From the NCBI RefSeq assembly GCF_001729485.1, contig NZ_CP017157.1:3596001-3660000 (forward strand): a stretch of DNA of 64,000 nt. The letters run 5' to 3'. The position numbers and the translations under genes are program-made. Below are positions 8,614-16,466 of the stretch, piece by piece; position 1 is the stretch's first letter; each line of letters begins with the position of its first letter. A model generated the notes under the pieces. It was not told the origin of the DNA, made no database searches, and saw only the letters and a program-made list of their open reading frames with translations. This stretch comes from Streptomyces lydicus (GTDB taxonomy: Bacteria > Actinomycetota > Actinomycetes > Streptomycetales > Streptomycetaceae).

Positions 8614-9279
8614 ATGTCCGACCTGGATCATTCCCCGGAATCCGCCCCCGTTTCCCTCCGTGCCGCCGAGTCCGCGCTCCGGACCGTCGACGAGGCGCTG
8701 CGCACCGCGCACACCACGCGCTCCGCCGACCGCACCGGCGCCGGGGCGGCCGGTCCCGAGGCGGCGCTGGCCGCGCTGTCCCTGCTGGGGGACGTACGCC
8801 GGCAGCTCGCCGGATGGGAGACCGGGCTGATCGAAACCGCTCGGGCGGCGGGCGCCAGCTGGGCCGATCTCGCCGCGGCGCTCGGCGTCGCCAGCCGCCA
8901 GGCCGCCGAACGCCGCTATCTGCGGCTGCGCCCCGGCCCCGCCGGCACCACCGGCGAGCAGCGCGTCAAGGCCGCCCGCGACCGCCGCGCCGCCGACCGC
9001 AGCGTCACCGCCTGGGCCCGCCACCACGCCGCCGACCTGCGCGGACTCGCCGCCCGGATCACCGCGCTGACCGACCTGCCCGCCGCCGCCCACCACCCCG
9101 TCGAGCAACTCCGGACGGCACTCGCCGGCGACGACGCGGCCGGCCTGATCGGCCCCCTCGCGGCCGTGCTGCCCCATCTGCGGATGCGGCACGCGGCTCT
9201 CGCGGCCCGCGTCGAGGAGCTCACCCGGCACACCGACCGGGTGCGGCAGGACAGCGACGACCAGCGACGTACCCGCTGA
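8614..9279 (+). CDS. RheA-like HSP18 transcriptional regulator
   Basis: A 221-residue helical, Arg/Ala-rich protein. The central part (ETARAAGASWADLAAALGVASRQAAERRYLRLRPG) contains a clear helix-turn-helix, and the rest matches what Streptomyces genomes label HSP18 transcriptional regulator. RheA is a thermosensing repressor of a small heat-shock gene in S. albus. The gene is preceded by a perfect copy of the RheA operator, so autorepression is likely. A J-domain gene with its own promoter follows on the same strand; no hsp18-like gene is in the window. The family match is from memory of conserved sequence and the operator supports it independently. Confidence 0.75.
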   Translation: MSDLDHSPESAPVSLRAAESALRTVDEALRTAHTTRSADRTGAGAAGPEAALAALSLLGDVRRQLAGWETGLIETARAAGASWADLAAALGVASRQAAERRYLRLRPGPAGTTGEQRVKAARDRRAADRSVTAWARHHAADLRGLAARITALTDLPAAAHHPVEQLRTALAGDDAAGLIGPLAAVLPHLRMRHAALAARVEELTRHTDRVRQDSDDQRRTR

Positions 9280-9293
9280 CGCCCGGCTTCCGT

Positions 9294-9322
9294 TTGACAA
9301 CGGCCCCGCGCGCCCCTATCGA
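9294..9322 (+). promoter_or_regulatory. Sigma70-like promoter for the J-domain gene
   Basis: TTGACA (9294-9299) and TATCGA (9317-9322) are separated by exactly 17 bp, a near-consensus HrdB-type promoter 62 bp upstream of the J-domain ATG. No RheA-type operator overlaps it. Confidence 0.6.
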
Positions 9323-9383
9323 GGGGTGCAGAAGCTTCTTCCGCGGTCCGTGGCGTCCGACGACCGGGCAGGAGGTGGCGGCG

Positions 9384-9803
9384 ATGCCGGCACCGGAACA
9401 CGATCCCTACGCCGTCCTGGGGGTCCCGCCGTCCGCGTCCGCGCGGGAGATCACCGCGGCCTACCGCAGGCTGGTGCGCGCCCTGCACCCGGACACCGGT
9501 GCCGCCGGCCGCCCCGACGCGCGGCACGGGCTCGACGAGGTCCTGGCCGCGTACCGGACCCTGCACGACCCGCGGCTCCGCGCCGCCCACGACGCGGCCC
9601 GCGGCCGCCGCGAACCGCGCCGCCGGCCCGCCACGGGCGCACAGCCGCCGGTACGCGTCCACAGGTCCGAGGGGGCGCTCGGGCGGCGTACGGGCCCGGT
9701 GCGCGTGGAGTTCCGGTACGAGGTCCGGCTGCGGCGCGACGAACGGGCCGCCGTGGAGAGCCTCCTGGCGTGGATCCTGCGGCTGCGGGGCCGGGACCGC
9801 TGA
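9384..9803 (+). CDS. Small J-domain (DnaJ-like) protein
   Basis: A 139-residue protein. Residues 1-65 form a J-domain (DPYAVLGVPPSASAREITAAYRRLVRALHPD), with the HPD tripeptide needed to stimulate Hsp70 ATPase. There is no G/F region, zinc finger or DnaJ C-terminal substrate domain; instead there is a basic linker and a short charged C-terminus ending in LLAWILRLRGRDR. It is probably a specialised DnaK co-chaperone. ATG 9384 is preceded by GGAGG at 9371. Its position after the RheA-like gene suggests a heat-shock-related locus. Confidence 0.88.
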   Translation: MPAPEHDPYAVLGVPPSASAREITAAYRRLVRALHPDTGAAGRPDARHGLDEVLAAYRTLHDPRLRAAHDAARGRREPRRRPATGAQPPVRVHRSEGALGRRTGPVRVEFRYEVRLRRDERAAVESLLAWILRLRGRDR

Positions 9804-9808
9804 GGGCG

Positions 9809-9840
9809 CACGCCCGGCGACCGGCTACCGGCCGGGTGTG
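9809..9840. terminator. Hairpin between convergent J-domain and phosphatase genes
   Basis: CACGCCCGGC (9809-9818) pairs with GCCGGGTGTG (9831-9840) with one wobble pair. It overlaps the last codons of the phosphatase gene on the other strand. Confidence 0.4.
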
Positions 9841-11912
9841 AAGGGCTGGGTGCGGGCGATCAGCAGGGCGACGTCGTCGGGGTCCTCCGGGCGCCGGAGT
9901 TCGCGCAGCAGCCGGTCGCAGGTCTCCTCCAGGGAGAGGCCGGGCGCGTCGAGCAGCCGGCGGAGGGTTTCCAGGCGTTCGTCGATGGTGTGCTGGCGGG
10001 TCTCCACCAACCCGTCGGTGTACAGGACGAGTTGATCGCCGGGTTCCAGGCCGAAGGTCGTGGTGGTGAAGGGGACGCCGCCGACACCGAGCGGGGTGCC
10101 GGTGGGCAGGTCGAGCAGTTCGGGACGCCGGCCGCTGCGGACGAGGACGGGGGGCAGATGGCCGGCGGTGGCGATGTGGCACGCGGCGCGGTGCGGGTCG
10201 TAGGCGGCGTAGACGCAGGTGGCGATGTAGTGCTCCAGCCCCGCGGTGATCTTGTCGAGGTGCTGGAGGACCTGCGCGGGGTCGAGGTCGAGGTCGGCGA
10301 AGGCGCTGGTCGCGGTGCGCAGCCGGCCCATGGTCGCGGCCGCGTCGATGCCGCTGCCCATCACGTCCCCCACGACGAGCGCGGTCTTGTCGTCGTCGAG
10401 CGGGAGGACGTCGTACCAGTCACCGCCGATCTCGTACGTGGCCTGCGCGGGCCGGTAGCGGGAGGCGATCTGCAGGCCGGGGAGGCGGGGCGGGTGATCG
10501 GGGAGCAGACTGCGCTGCAGCGCCTCGGCGGCGTTGCGCACGCTCTGGTGCGAACGGGCGTTGTCGATGCACACCGCCGCGCGGGAGGCCAGCTCGGCGG
10601 CGAGGGCCAGGTCGTCCTCGTCGAACGGCTGCGGGTTGCGGGCGCGGCTGAGGCCCAGGAAGCCGAGGATCTGGCCGCGGGCGGTGAGCGGAACCAGCAT
10701 GTACGAGTGCAGCCCGGCGCGGGCCAGCAGGGCGGCGGCGCGCCCGTCGCGGGCGATCCGCGCGAGGTCGTCGTCGTTCACGCGGGGGATCAGGATCGGG
10801 CGGCCGGTGCGCACGCAGCGGGTGGCGAGGCGGTCGGCGTCGTAGGCGACGGTCTCGCCGGGAGGGTCGGCGGCCTCGACGGCCTCGGTGGGGTAGGCGG
10901 CCTGCACCGCGAGGGCGCGGAAGACCGCGGGGCCGGAGCCGGAGGCCCGGCGGTGCTCGTCGAGGACGGAGTCGAGCACGTCGACCGTGGCCAGGTCGGC
11001 GAGCTCGGGAACGGTGACCTCGGCCAGCTCCTGGGCGGTCTGCCCCACCTCCAGGGTGGTGCCGATGCGCGCCGAGCCGTCGGCGATCAGGGCCAGGCGC
11101 TGCCGGGCCTCGGCGGCCTCCACGGACGCCTGATAGCGGTCGGTGACGTCCACCACCAGGTCGGCCACCCCGAGCACCCGCCCCTGGGGGTCCTCCAGCC
11201 GGTACAGCGAGATCGACCAGGCGTGCAGGTGGTCGAGGTCGGCGGGGGAGCGGCCGACGATGGTGGCCTGGTCGACCATGGGGACACCGGTCTCCAGGAC
11301 CTGCCGCATCGCCGCCTCGGGCACCTCGAACTTCGCCGCGGTCATGATCTCGCGGTAGTGGCGGCCCAGGTGCTCCTTCGCGGGGATGCCGTGCATCCGC
11401 TCCAGGGCCGGGTTGACGGCCACGTACCGCAGGTCGGTGTCGAGCATCGCCAGCCCGATGGGGGACTGGGAGATCAGCCGGGTGGAGAGCGCGACCTCCC
11501 GCTCCAGCTCCCGCAGCGTCGTCGAGTCGGTGGCGAGCCCGAGGGCGTAGAAGTCGCCGCGGTCGTCCAGCAGCCGCATGTTGCGCAGCTCCACCAGACG
11601 TTCGGTGCCGTCCTTGTGCCGTACCGGGAACACCCCGCCCCAGCTCCGGCCGGTGTCCATGACCTCGGCGAACTTCTTGATCACCAGGTCCCAGTGCTGC
11701 TCGTGGACCAGCAGCGGCGCGGCGTGGTGCCCGAGCGCCTCCTCCGAGGTGTAGCCGTACAGGTCCTCCGCCTGCGGGCTCCACAGGACGATTCGTCCCT
11801 CGTCGTCCAGGAGCACCGCGGCGACACCCAGGAGGTCCAGCAGGCCACTGGGCTGGGCCGGCCGGTCCTCCGGCTGACCGGCGTCGGGCGGACGACCGTC
11901 GGCTGCGCTCAC
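9825..11912 (-). CDS. PAS-PAS-GAF-PP2C (SpoIIE/RsbU-type) serine phosphatase
   Basis: A 695-residue cytoplasmic signalling protein. Two PAS domains (about 20-135 and 145-260; the second reads SPIGLAMLDTDLRYVAVNPALERM), a GAF domain (about 285-460, ending AAVCIDNARSHQ) and a C-terminal PP2C/SpoIIE phosphatase domain (from about 480: GGDWYDVLPL near 495, GDVMGSGIDAA, LVLYTDGLVETR). Such proteins dephosphorylate anti-anti-sigma factors in partner-switching stress or development control. It lacks the HATPase domain of its larger paralogue at 38906. The start is GTG 11912 with GGAAGGAG 6 nt upstream. No anti-sigma or anti-anti-sigma gene lies alongside, so the partner is elsewhere. Confidence 0.93.
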   Translation of the reverse strand: MSAADGRPPDAGQPEDRPAQPSGLLDLLGVAAVLLDDEGRIVLWSPQAEDLYGYTSEEALGHHAAPLLVHEQHWDLVIKKFAEVMDTGRSWGGVFPVRHKDGTERLVELRNMRLLDDRGDFYALGLATDSTTLRELEREVALSTRLISQSPIGLAMLDTDLRYVAVNPALERMHGIPAKEHLGRHYREIMTAAKFEVPEAAMRQVLETGVPMVDQATIVGRSPADLDHLHAWSISLYRLEDPQGRVLGVADLVVDVTDRYQASVEAAEARQRLALIADGSARIGTTLEVGQTAQELAEVTVPELADLATVDVLDSVLDEHRRASGSGPAVFRALAVQAAYPTEAVEAADPPGETVAYDADRLATRCVRTGRPILIPRVNDDDLARIARDGRAAALLARAGLHSYMLVPLTARGQILGFLGLSRARNPQPFDEDDLALAAELASRAAVCIDNARSHQSVRNAAEALQRSLLPDHPPRLPGLQIASRYRPAQATYEIGGDWYDVLPLDDDKTALVVGDVMGSGIDAAATMGRLRTATSAFADLDLDPAQVLQHLDKITAGLEHYIATCVYAAYDPHRAACHIATAGHLPPVLVRSGRRPELLDLPTGTPLGVGGVPFTTTTFGLEPGDQLVLYTDGLVETRQHTIDERLETLRRLLDAPGLSLEETCDRLLRELRRPEDPDDVALLIARTQPFTPGR

Positions 11913-12140
11913 CCGGCACTCCTTCCACCTGACGGACCACGTGGGCTGACCCGCGCGCCGGTCCGTGGCCTGTCCACTCGCCTGTGGCCTGTTTCCTCAT
12001 CCGGTGAGTGCTTTGTCGTCTCCATCGTCCCCCTGGACCGGCGGAACGCACACTCCGTCCCGGGCCCGACGGCGCGCGTCCCGGTCCGGGCAGGTGGCGC
12101 AGGGTGCCGGTGCGAACGCGCCGGGTAGTGGCCGGTGGGC

Positions 12141-12172
12141 AAAAAACCGGCCCGCCGTGTGGGGCGGGCCGG
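12141..12172 (-). terminator. Rho-independent terminator after the DUF5997 gene
   Basis: On the minus strand a perfect 10-bp stem (12163-12172 with 12147-12156, 6-nt loop) is followed directly by six T residues (12141-12146). It is a textbook intrinsic terminator 14 bp past the DUF5997 stop. Confidence 0.85.
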
Positions 12173-12185
12173 CCGGGCGGGGCCG

Positions 12186-12569
12186 CTACTGCGCGTCCTT
12201 CGCCTTCTTCTCCTTCAGGCGCTGCGCTTCCTTGCGGACCTCGGCCTGGGTGGCGCGCTCCCGCTCCAGCCACTCGGGGCCTTCGTCCTTCAGCGCGTCG
12301 ATCTGCTCGGTGGTGAGCGGCTCGGTGACCCCGCCCCGGGCGAGACCCGAGATCGAGATGCCCAGCTTCGCGGCGACCACCGGCCGGGGGTGCGGCCCGT
12401 TGCGTCGCAGTTCGCGCAGCCACTCGGGCGGATCGGCCTGCAGCGCGTTCAGTTCGGAGCGCGAGACGACACCCTCCTGGAACTCGGCGGGGGTGGCCTC
12501 GAGGTAGACACCCAGCTTCTTCGCCGCGGTCGCGGGTTTCATGGTCTGGGTGTTGTGGTGCGACGTCAT
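12186..12569 (-). CDS. DUF5997 protein with helix-turn-helix-like segment
   Basis: A 127-residue protein of the actinobacterial DUF5997 family (MKPATAAKKLGVYLEATPAEF, SRSELNALQADPPEWLRELR). The middle (RPVVAAKLGISISGLARGG then LTTEQIDALKDEGPEWL) looks like a helix-turn-helix with two related halves. The C-terminus is a charged helix rich in Lys/Glu. No function is known. ATG 12569 is chosen because the family usually starts with MTSH...; ATG 12542 is an alternative. It is divergent, with only 58 bp between starts, from an HTH-less LysR substrate-binding domain gene, which makes a joint regulatory role plausible. Confidence 0.8.
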   Translation of the reverse strand: MTSHHNTQTMKPATAAKKLGVYLEATPAEFQEGVVSRSELNALQADPPEWLRELRRNGPHPRPVVAAKLGISISGLARGGVTEPLTTEQIDALKDEGPEWLERERATQAEVRKEAQRLKEKKAKDAQ

Positions 12570-12627
12570 GCTGCCCAGGATATCGAGCGTATGCACTACC
12601 GCTGACCACGGCCGTTACCCTGGTGCG

Positions 12628-13398
12628 GTGACAGGCTCGGAAGAAACCCCTTCGTTCCGGCTCGCGTACGTCCCGGGAGTGACGCCCACGAAGTGGGTGC
12701 GGATCTGGAACGAGCGGCTGCCCGACATCCCCCTGGAACTCGTCCAGGTGCCCGCCGCCGACGCGTTCGGCACCCTGCGGGCCGGCGGCGCCGACGCGGG
12801 ATTCGTCCGCCTGCCGGTCGACGGTGCGGACCTCGCGGCGATCCCCCTCTACACCGAGACGACGGTCGTCGTGATCCCCAAGGACCACCTCGTCGCGGCG
12901 GTCGACGAGGTGACCACCGAGGACCTGGCCGACGACATCGTGCTGCACCCGCTCGACGACAGCCTCGACTGGGAGCGCCTCCCCGGAAAGCCCGCGATCG
13001 AGCGCCCCGCCACCACGGCCGACGCCATCGAGCTGGTGGCGGCGGGCGTGGGACTGCTGGTGGTCCCGCAGTCACTCGCCCGCCTGCACCACCGCAAGGA
13101 CCTCACCTACCGGCCGGTCTCGGACGCCCCGGTCTCGCGGGTCGCACTGTCGTGGCCGCAGGACGAGACCACCGACCGGGTCGAGGACTTCATCGGGATC
13201 GTGCGCGGACGCACGGTCAACAGCTCGCGCGGACGCCGCCCGGACGCGGCGGAGCCGAAGGCCGGGCGCGCCGCCACCGCGACCGGCGGCGCACGGCGCA
13301 AGCCCACCGCCGGCAAGCAGACCGGCGACGGCCGCCGGCGCGGTGCCGGCGCGGCCCCCAAGGGCGGCAAGCGCGGCAAGCCCCGCCGCCGCTCGTAA
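12628..13398 (+). CDS. LysR substrate-binding-domain protein without a DNA-binding domain, with basic tail
   Basis: A 256-residue protein. Residues 8-195 form a LysR-type periplasmic-binding fold (FRLAYVPGVTPTKWVRIWNERLPDIPLELVQV, DAGFVRLPVDG, IPLYTETTVVVIPKDH, LVAAGVGLLVVPQSLARLHH). The normal N-terminal winged helix is absent: translation starts at GTG 12628, within 10 residues of the effector domain. Residues after about 195 are a disordered, strongly basic tail rich in Arg, Lys, Gly and Ala that may bind nucleic acid. It is divergent from the DUF5997 gene with a 58-bp shared promoter. I infer a regulator that works with a separate DNA-binding partner, but this is not shown. Confidence 0.85.
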   Translation: MTGSEETPSFRLAYVPGVTPTKWVRIWNERLPDIPLELVQVPAADAFGTLRAGGADAGFVRLPVDGADLAAIPLYTETTVVVIPKDHLVAAVDEVTTEDLADDIVLHPLDDSLDWERLPGKPAIERPATTADAIELVAAGVGLLVVPQSLARLHHRKDLTYRPVSDAPVSRVALSWPQDETTDRVEDFIGIVRGRTVNSSRGRRPDAAEPKAGRAATATGGARRKPTAGKQTGDGRRRGAGAAPKGGKRGKPRRRS

Positions 13399-13579
13399 CC
13401 CCGGGGCACCGGCTCCCCGGCGTCCCGCCGGCGCCGTCGTGCGACCGGCCCGCTCCCGCCCGGGGGCGGCGCCGCCGACCGACGGCACACCCTGACAATG
13501 GCCGGATACCGGGTGTGCCCGGCCCCGCCCGGACGGCTTGGGTGGAGGGGTCCGCGGGAGCGCCGGGTGAGGGGGACGG

Positions 13580-15136
13580 ATGTACGACTACATCGTGGTG
13601 GGTGCGGGGTCGGCCGGATGCGTGCTGGCGGCCCGGCTGTCCGAGGACGCGGACGTCCGCGTGCTGCTCGTCGAGGCCGGACCGGCGGACGACGCCCGGG
13701 AGATCCACGTGCCGGCGGCCTTCTCCCAGCTGTTCCAGACCAAGTACGACTGGAGCTATCTGAGCGCCTGCGAACCCGGGCTGGACGGCCGCCGCCGCTT
13801 CCTGCCCCGCGGCCGGATGCTCGGCGGTTCGTCGTCGATGAACGCGATGATCTACATCCGCGGCAACCGGCGCGACTACGACGCCTGGGCCGCCGCCGGC
13901 GCCGAGCGGTGGGGCTGGGACGACGTCCTGCCGTACTTCCTGCGTGCCGAGGACTTCCAGGGGCGGACGTCACCCTGGCACGGCACCGGCGGGCCCCTCA
14001 CGGTCAGCGAGGGCCGCTCCCGGCACCCGCTGATGGCCGCGTACGTGGCGGCCGCCCAGGAAGCCGGCCACCCCTTCACCGCGGACTTCAACGGCCCCGA
14101 ACAGGACGGCGTGGGCTACTACCACCTCACCCAGCGGGACGGCCTGCGCTGCAGCACGGCCGTCGGCTACCTGCGCCCCGCCCTGCCGCGGCCGAACCTT
14201 GAGGTGCTCACCGGCGCCCGGTGCACCCGGGTGCTGTTCGACGGCGACCGCGCGACCGGCGTCGAACTGGACCGGGCCGGTGAGCCGGTGCAGCTGCGGG
14301 CCGAGCGGGAAGTGGTGCTCTCGGCGGGCGCCTACAACTCGCCGCAGCTGCTGATGCTGTCCGGCATCGGCGTGGCCGACGAGCTGGCGGCCCACGGCAT
14401 CACCGCCCGGGTCGACCTGCCGGTGGGGGAGAACCTCCAGGACCACCCGCACGTCGGCCTCTCCTACCTGACCGACACGCCCTCCCTGCTGACCGCGCAG
14501 ACCCCGGAGAACGTACGGCTGCTGGAGACCGAGGGCCGCGGCCCGCTCACCTCCAACGTCGGCGAGGCCGGGGCCTTCCACCGCACCCGGGCGGACCTCG
14601 ACGCCCCCGACATCCAGGTGCACGCCACCCCGGTGATGTTCCACGAGGAAGGCATCAGCCCCGCCTTCGACCACGCCTTCATGTTCGGCGCGGTGCTGCT
14701 CACCCCCACCAGCCGGGGCAAGGTCTCGCTGCGGTCGGCGATCCCCAGCGCCGCCCCGCACATCCTGCACAACTACCTGACCACCGAGGACGACCGCGCC
14801 ACGATGGTGCGGGCGCTCAGGCTGCTGCTGGACATCGCCGACCGGCCCAGCCTGCGCAAGCACCGCAGGGCCGACTTCAAGGTCCCCGCATCCGCGACCG
14901 ACGCCGATCTGCTGGCCTTCGCCCGCCGCGAGCTGCAGACCCTCTACCATCCGGCAGGCACCTGCCCCATCGGTCCCGTCGTCGACCACGAACTGCGGGT
15001 GCACGGCGTCCGCGGACTGCGCGTGGTGGACGCCTCCGTGATGCCCACCCTGGTCCGCGGCAACACCAACGCCCCCACCGTCATGATCGCCGAGAAGGCC
15101 GCGGACCTGCTCCGCGACGTCCCGGCACCGGCCTGA
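13580..15136 (+). CDS. GMC-family FAD oxidoreductase (choline dehydrogenase-like)
   Basis: A 518-residue flavoenzyme. The N-terminal Rossmann motif VVGAGSAGCVLAARL binds FAD; GGSSSMNAMIYIRG is GMC signature 1 and SAGAYNSPQLLMLSGIG is signature 2. The C-terminus carries the catalytic His (YHPAGTCPIG) and Asn (GNTNAP). GMC enzymes oxidise alcohols; sequence alone does not give the substrate. There is no signal peptide. It starts at ATG 13580 after GGGGGACGG. It converges on the MFS gene that begins the biosynthetic cluster, with only 37 bp between stops, and could be either a cluster accessory or an independent gene. Confidence 0.92.
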   Translation: MYDYIVVGAGSAGCVLAARLSEDADVRVLLVEAGPADDAREIHVPAAFSQLFQTKYDWSYLSACEPGLDGRRRFLPRGRMLGGSSSMNAMIYIRGNRRDYDAWAAAGAERWGWDDVLPYFLRAEDFQGRTSPWHGTGGPLTVSEGRSRHPLMAAYVAAAQEAGHPFTADFNGPEQDGVGYYHLTQRDGLRCSTAVGYLRPALPRPNLEVLTGARCTRVLFDGDRATGVELDRAGEPVQLRAEREVVLSAGAYNSPQLLMLSGIGVADELAAHGITARVDLPVGENLQDHPHVGLSYLTDTPSLLTAQTPENVRLLETEGRGPLTSNVGEAGAFHRTRADLDAPDIQVHATPVMFHEEGISPAFDHAFMFGAVLLTPTSRGKVSLRSAIPSAAPHILHNYLTTEDDRATMVRALRLLLDIADRPSLRKHRRADFKVPASATDADLLAFARRELQTLYHPAGTCPIGPVVDHELRVHGVRGLRVVDASVMPTLVRGNTNAPTVMIAEKAADLLRDVPAPA

Positions 15137-15173
15137 CACGCGCGGGCCGTACGCGACGTAGGCAACGCCCGGC

Positions 15174-16451
15174 TCACGCCACCGTGTCGGGTGTCTTCGC
15201 GGGGGTGTCCGTGGCGGGCGCCTCCCAGGGCCGGCGCATGACGTGGGCGTAGCCGAGGGCGGCGAGTACGCCGACGGCCAGGCTTCCCAGCCAGAGGGTG
15301 GGGGCGCCGAACCGGTCGATGACCGAGCCGCCGAGCAGCGGGGCCGCGAAGGCGGCGACCGACCACGAGAGGGTGTAGACCCCCTGGTAGCGGCCGCGGC
15401 CCTCGACCGGGGAGAGGCGGGCCACCAGGGACATCTGGGTGGGCGAGTTGACGATCTCGCCCAACGTCCAGACGCAGACGGTCAGGACGTAGAAGGGGAC
15501 GGAGTCGGCGAGGGCGCAGAGGCCGAAGCCGACGCCGGTGAGGAGGGCCGAGAGCACCAGCAGCGGGCCCGGTGAGCGGTGTTCGATGAAGCGTGTCACC
15601 GGGATCTGCAGGGCCACGATGAGCACACCGTTGGCCGCGATCACCACGCCGAAGTCGGTGCTGTCGAAACCGGCCCGCCCCATCGCCAACGGCAGTGCGA
15701 CCAGGCCCTGTTGGTAGAGCATCACCAGGAGCAGGTTCAGCCCCACGACGGTCATGAAGCGGACGTCGCGCAGCACCGTCCACAGCGAGGTGGTGCCGGG
15801 CGGTGCCGGCCCCGGTCGCGGGGGGCCGGTGCCGCCCGGGCGGGTCTCCGGCAGGCGGAAGTACGCCACGACCGCGCAGAGGGCGGTCAACAGCGCCTCG
15901 CCCAGGAAGAGCCAGAGGTAGGAGTGGCGGGCGATGAGTCCCGCCGCGGACGCCGACAGGGCGAACCCGAGGTTGATGGCCCAGTAGTTGAGGGCGAACG
16001 CCCGGACCCGCCGCCGCTCGGGCACGAGGTCGGTCATCATCGCCTGCACCGCGGGCCGGGAGGCGCTGGTGGCCATCCCGGCGAGCGCGGCGAGCGCCGC
16101 GATCGTCGTGGGACGGGAGGCGAAACCGAGCAGCGCGACGGTGCCGGCGGTGGCCATTTGGGAGGCCAGCAGCGTCGGCCGGCGGCCCAGCCGGTCCGTG
16201 AGCACCCCCGCCACCAGGTTTCCCGCCGCGCCCCCGAGCCCGTACAGCGCGGCGACCAGGCCGGCGTAGGACGCCGAGTAGCCCTTCTGGACGGTGAGGT
16301 ACAGCGCGAGGAAGGTGGAGACGAACGCCCCGAGCCGGTTGATCAACGTGCTCGCCCAGAGCCACCAGAAGGCGGGCGGGAGACCGGAGAAGGTGTTCCG
16401 GACGGCGCGGGTGGCCGCAGCCGTGGTCGACATGCGTGTTCTCGTCGTCAT
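15174..16451 (-). CDS. MFS transporter, probable product exporter of the cluster
   Basis: A 425-residue major facilitator with 12 predicted transmembrane segments and the family motif GVLTDRLGRRPTLL in loop 2-3. It resembles drug-efflux members. It is the last gene of the leftward arm of the cluster, 16 bp after the acyl-AMP ligase stop, so export or self-resistance for the product is the likely role. The start may be ATG 16451 or ATG 16433; neither has a strong SD. A hydrophilic central loop (about residues 205-225, Pro/Gly-rich) separates the two halves. Confidence 0.88.
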   Translation of the reverse strand: MTTRTRMSTTAAATRAVRNTFSGLPPAFWWLWASTLINRLGAFVSTFLALYLTVQKGYSASYAGLVAALYGLGGAAGNLVAGVLTDRLGRRPTLLASQMATAGTVALLGFASRPTTIAALAALAGMATSASRPAVQAMMTDLVPERRRVRAFALNYWAINLGFALSASAAGLIARHSYLWLFLGEALLTALCAVVAYFRLPETRPGGTGPPRPGPAPPGTTSLWTVLRDVRFMTVVGLNLLLVMLYQQGLVALPLAMGRAGFDSTDFGVVIAANGVLIVALQIPVTRFIEHRSPGPLLVLSALLTGVGFGLCALADSVPFYVLTVCVWTLGEIVNSPTQMSLVARLSPVEGRGRYQGVYTLSWSVAAFAAPLLGGSVIDRFGAPTLWLGSLAVGVLAALGYAHVMRRPWEAPATDTPAKTPDTVA

Positions 16452-16466
16452 GGACCGGACCGCCGG

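Noticed and set aside
13099..13400. Lys/Arg/Gly-rich end of the LysR-domain gene considered as a separate histone-like gene
   Set aside because: It is continuous and in frame with the substrate-binding domain, with no internal SD or start that fits.
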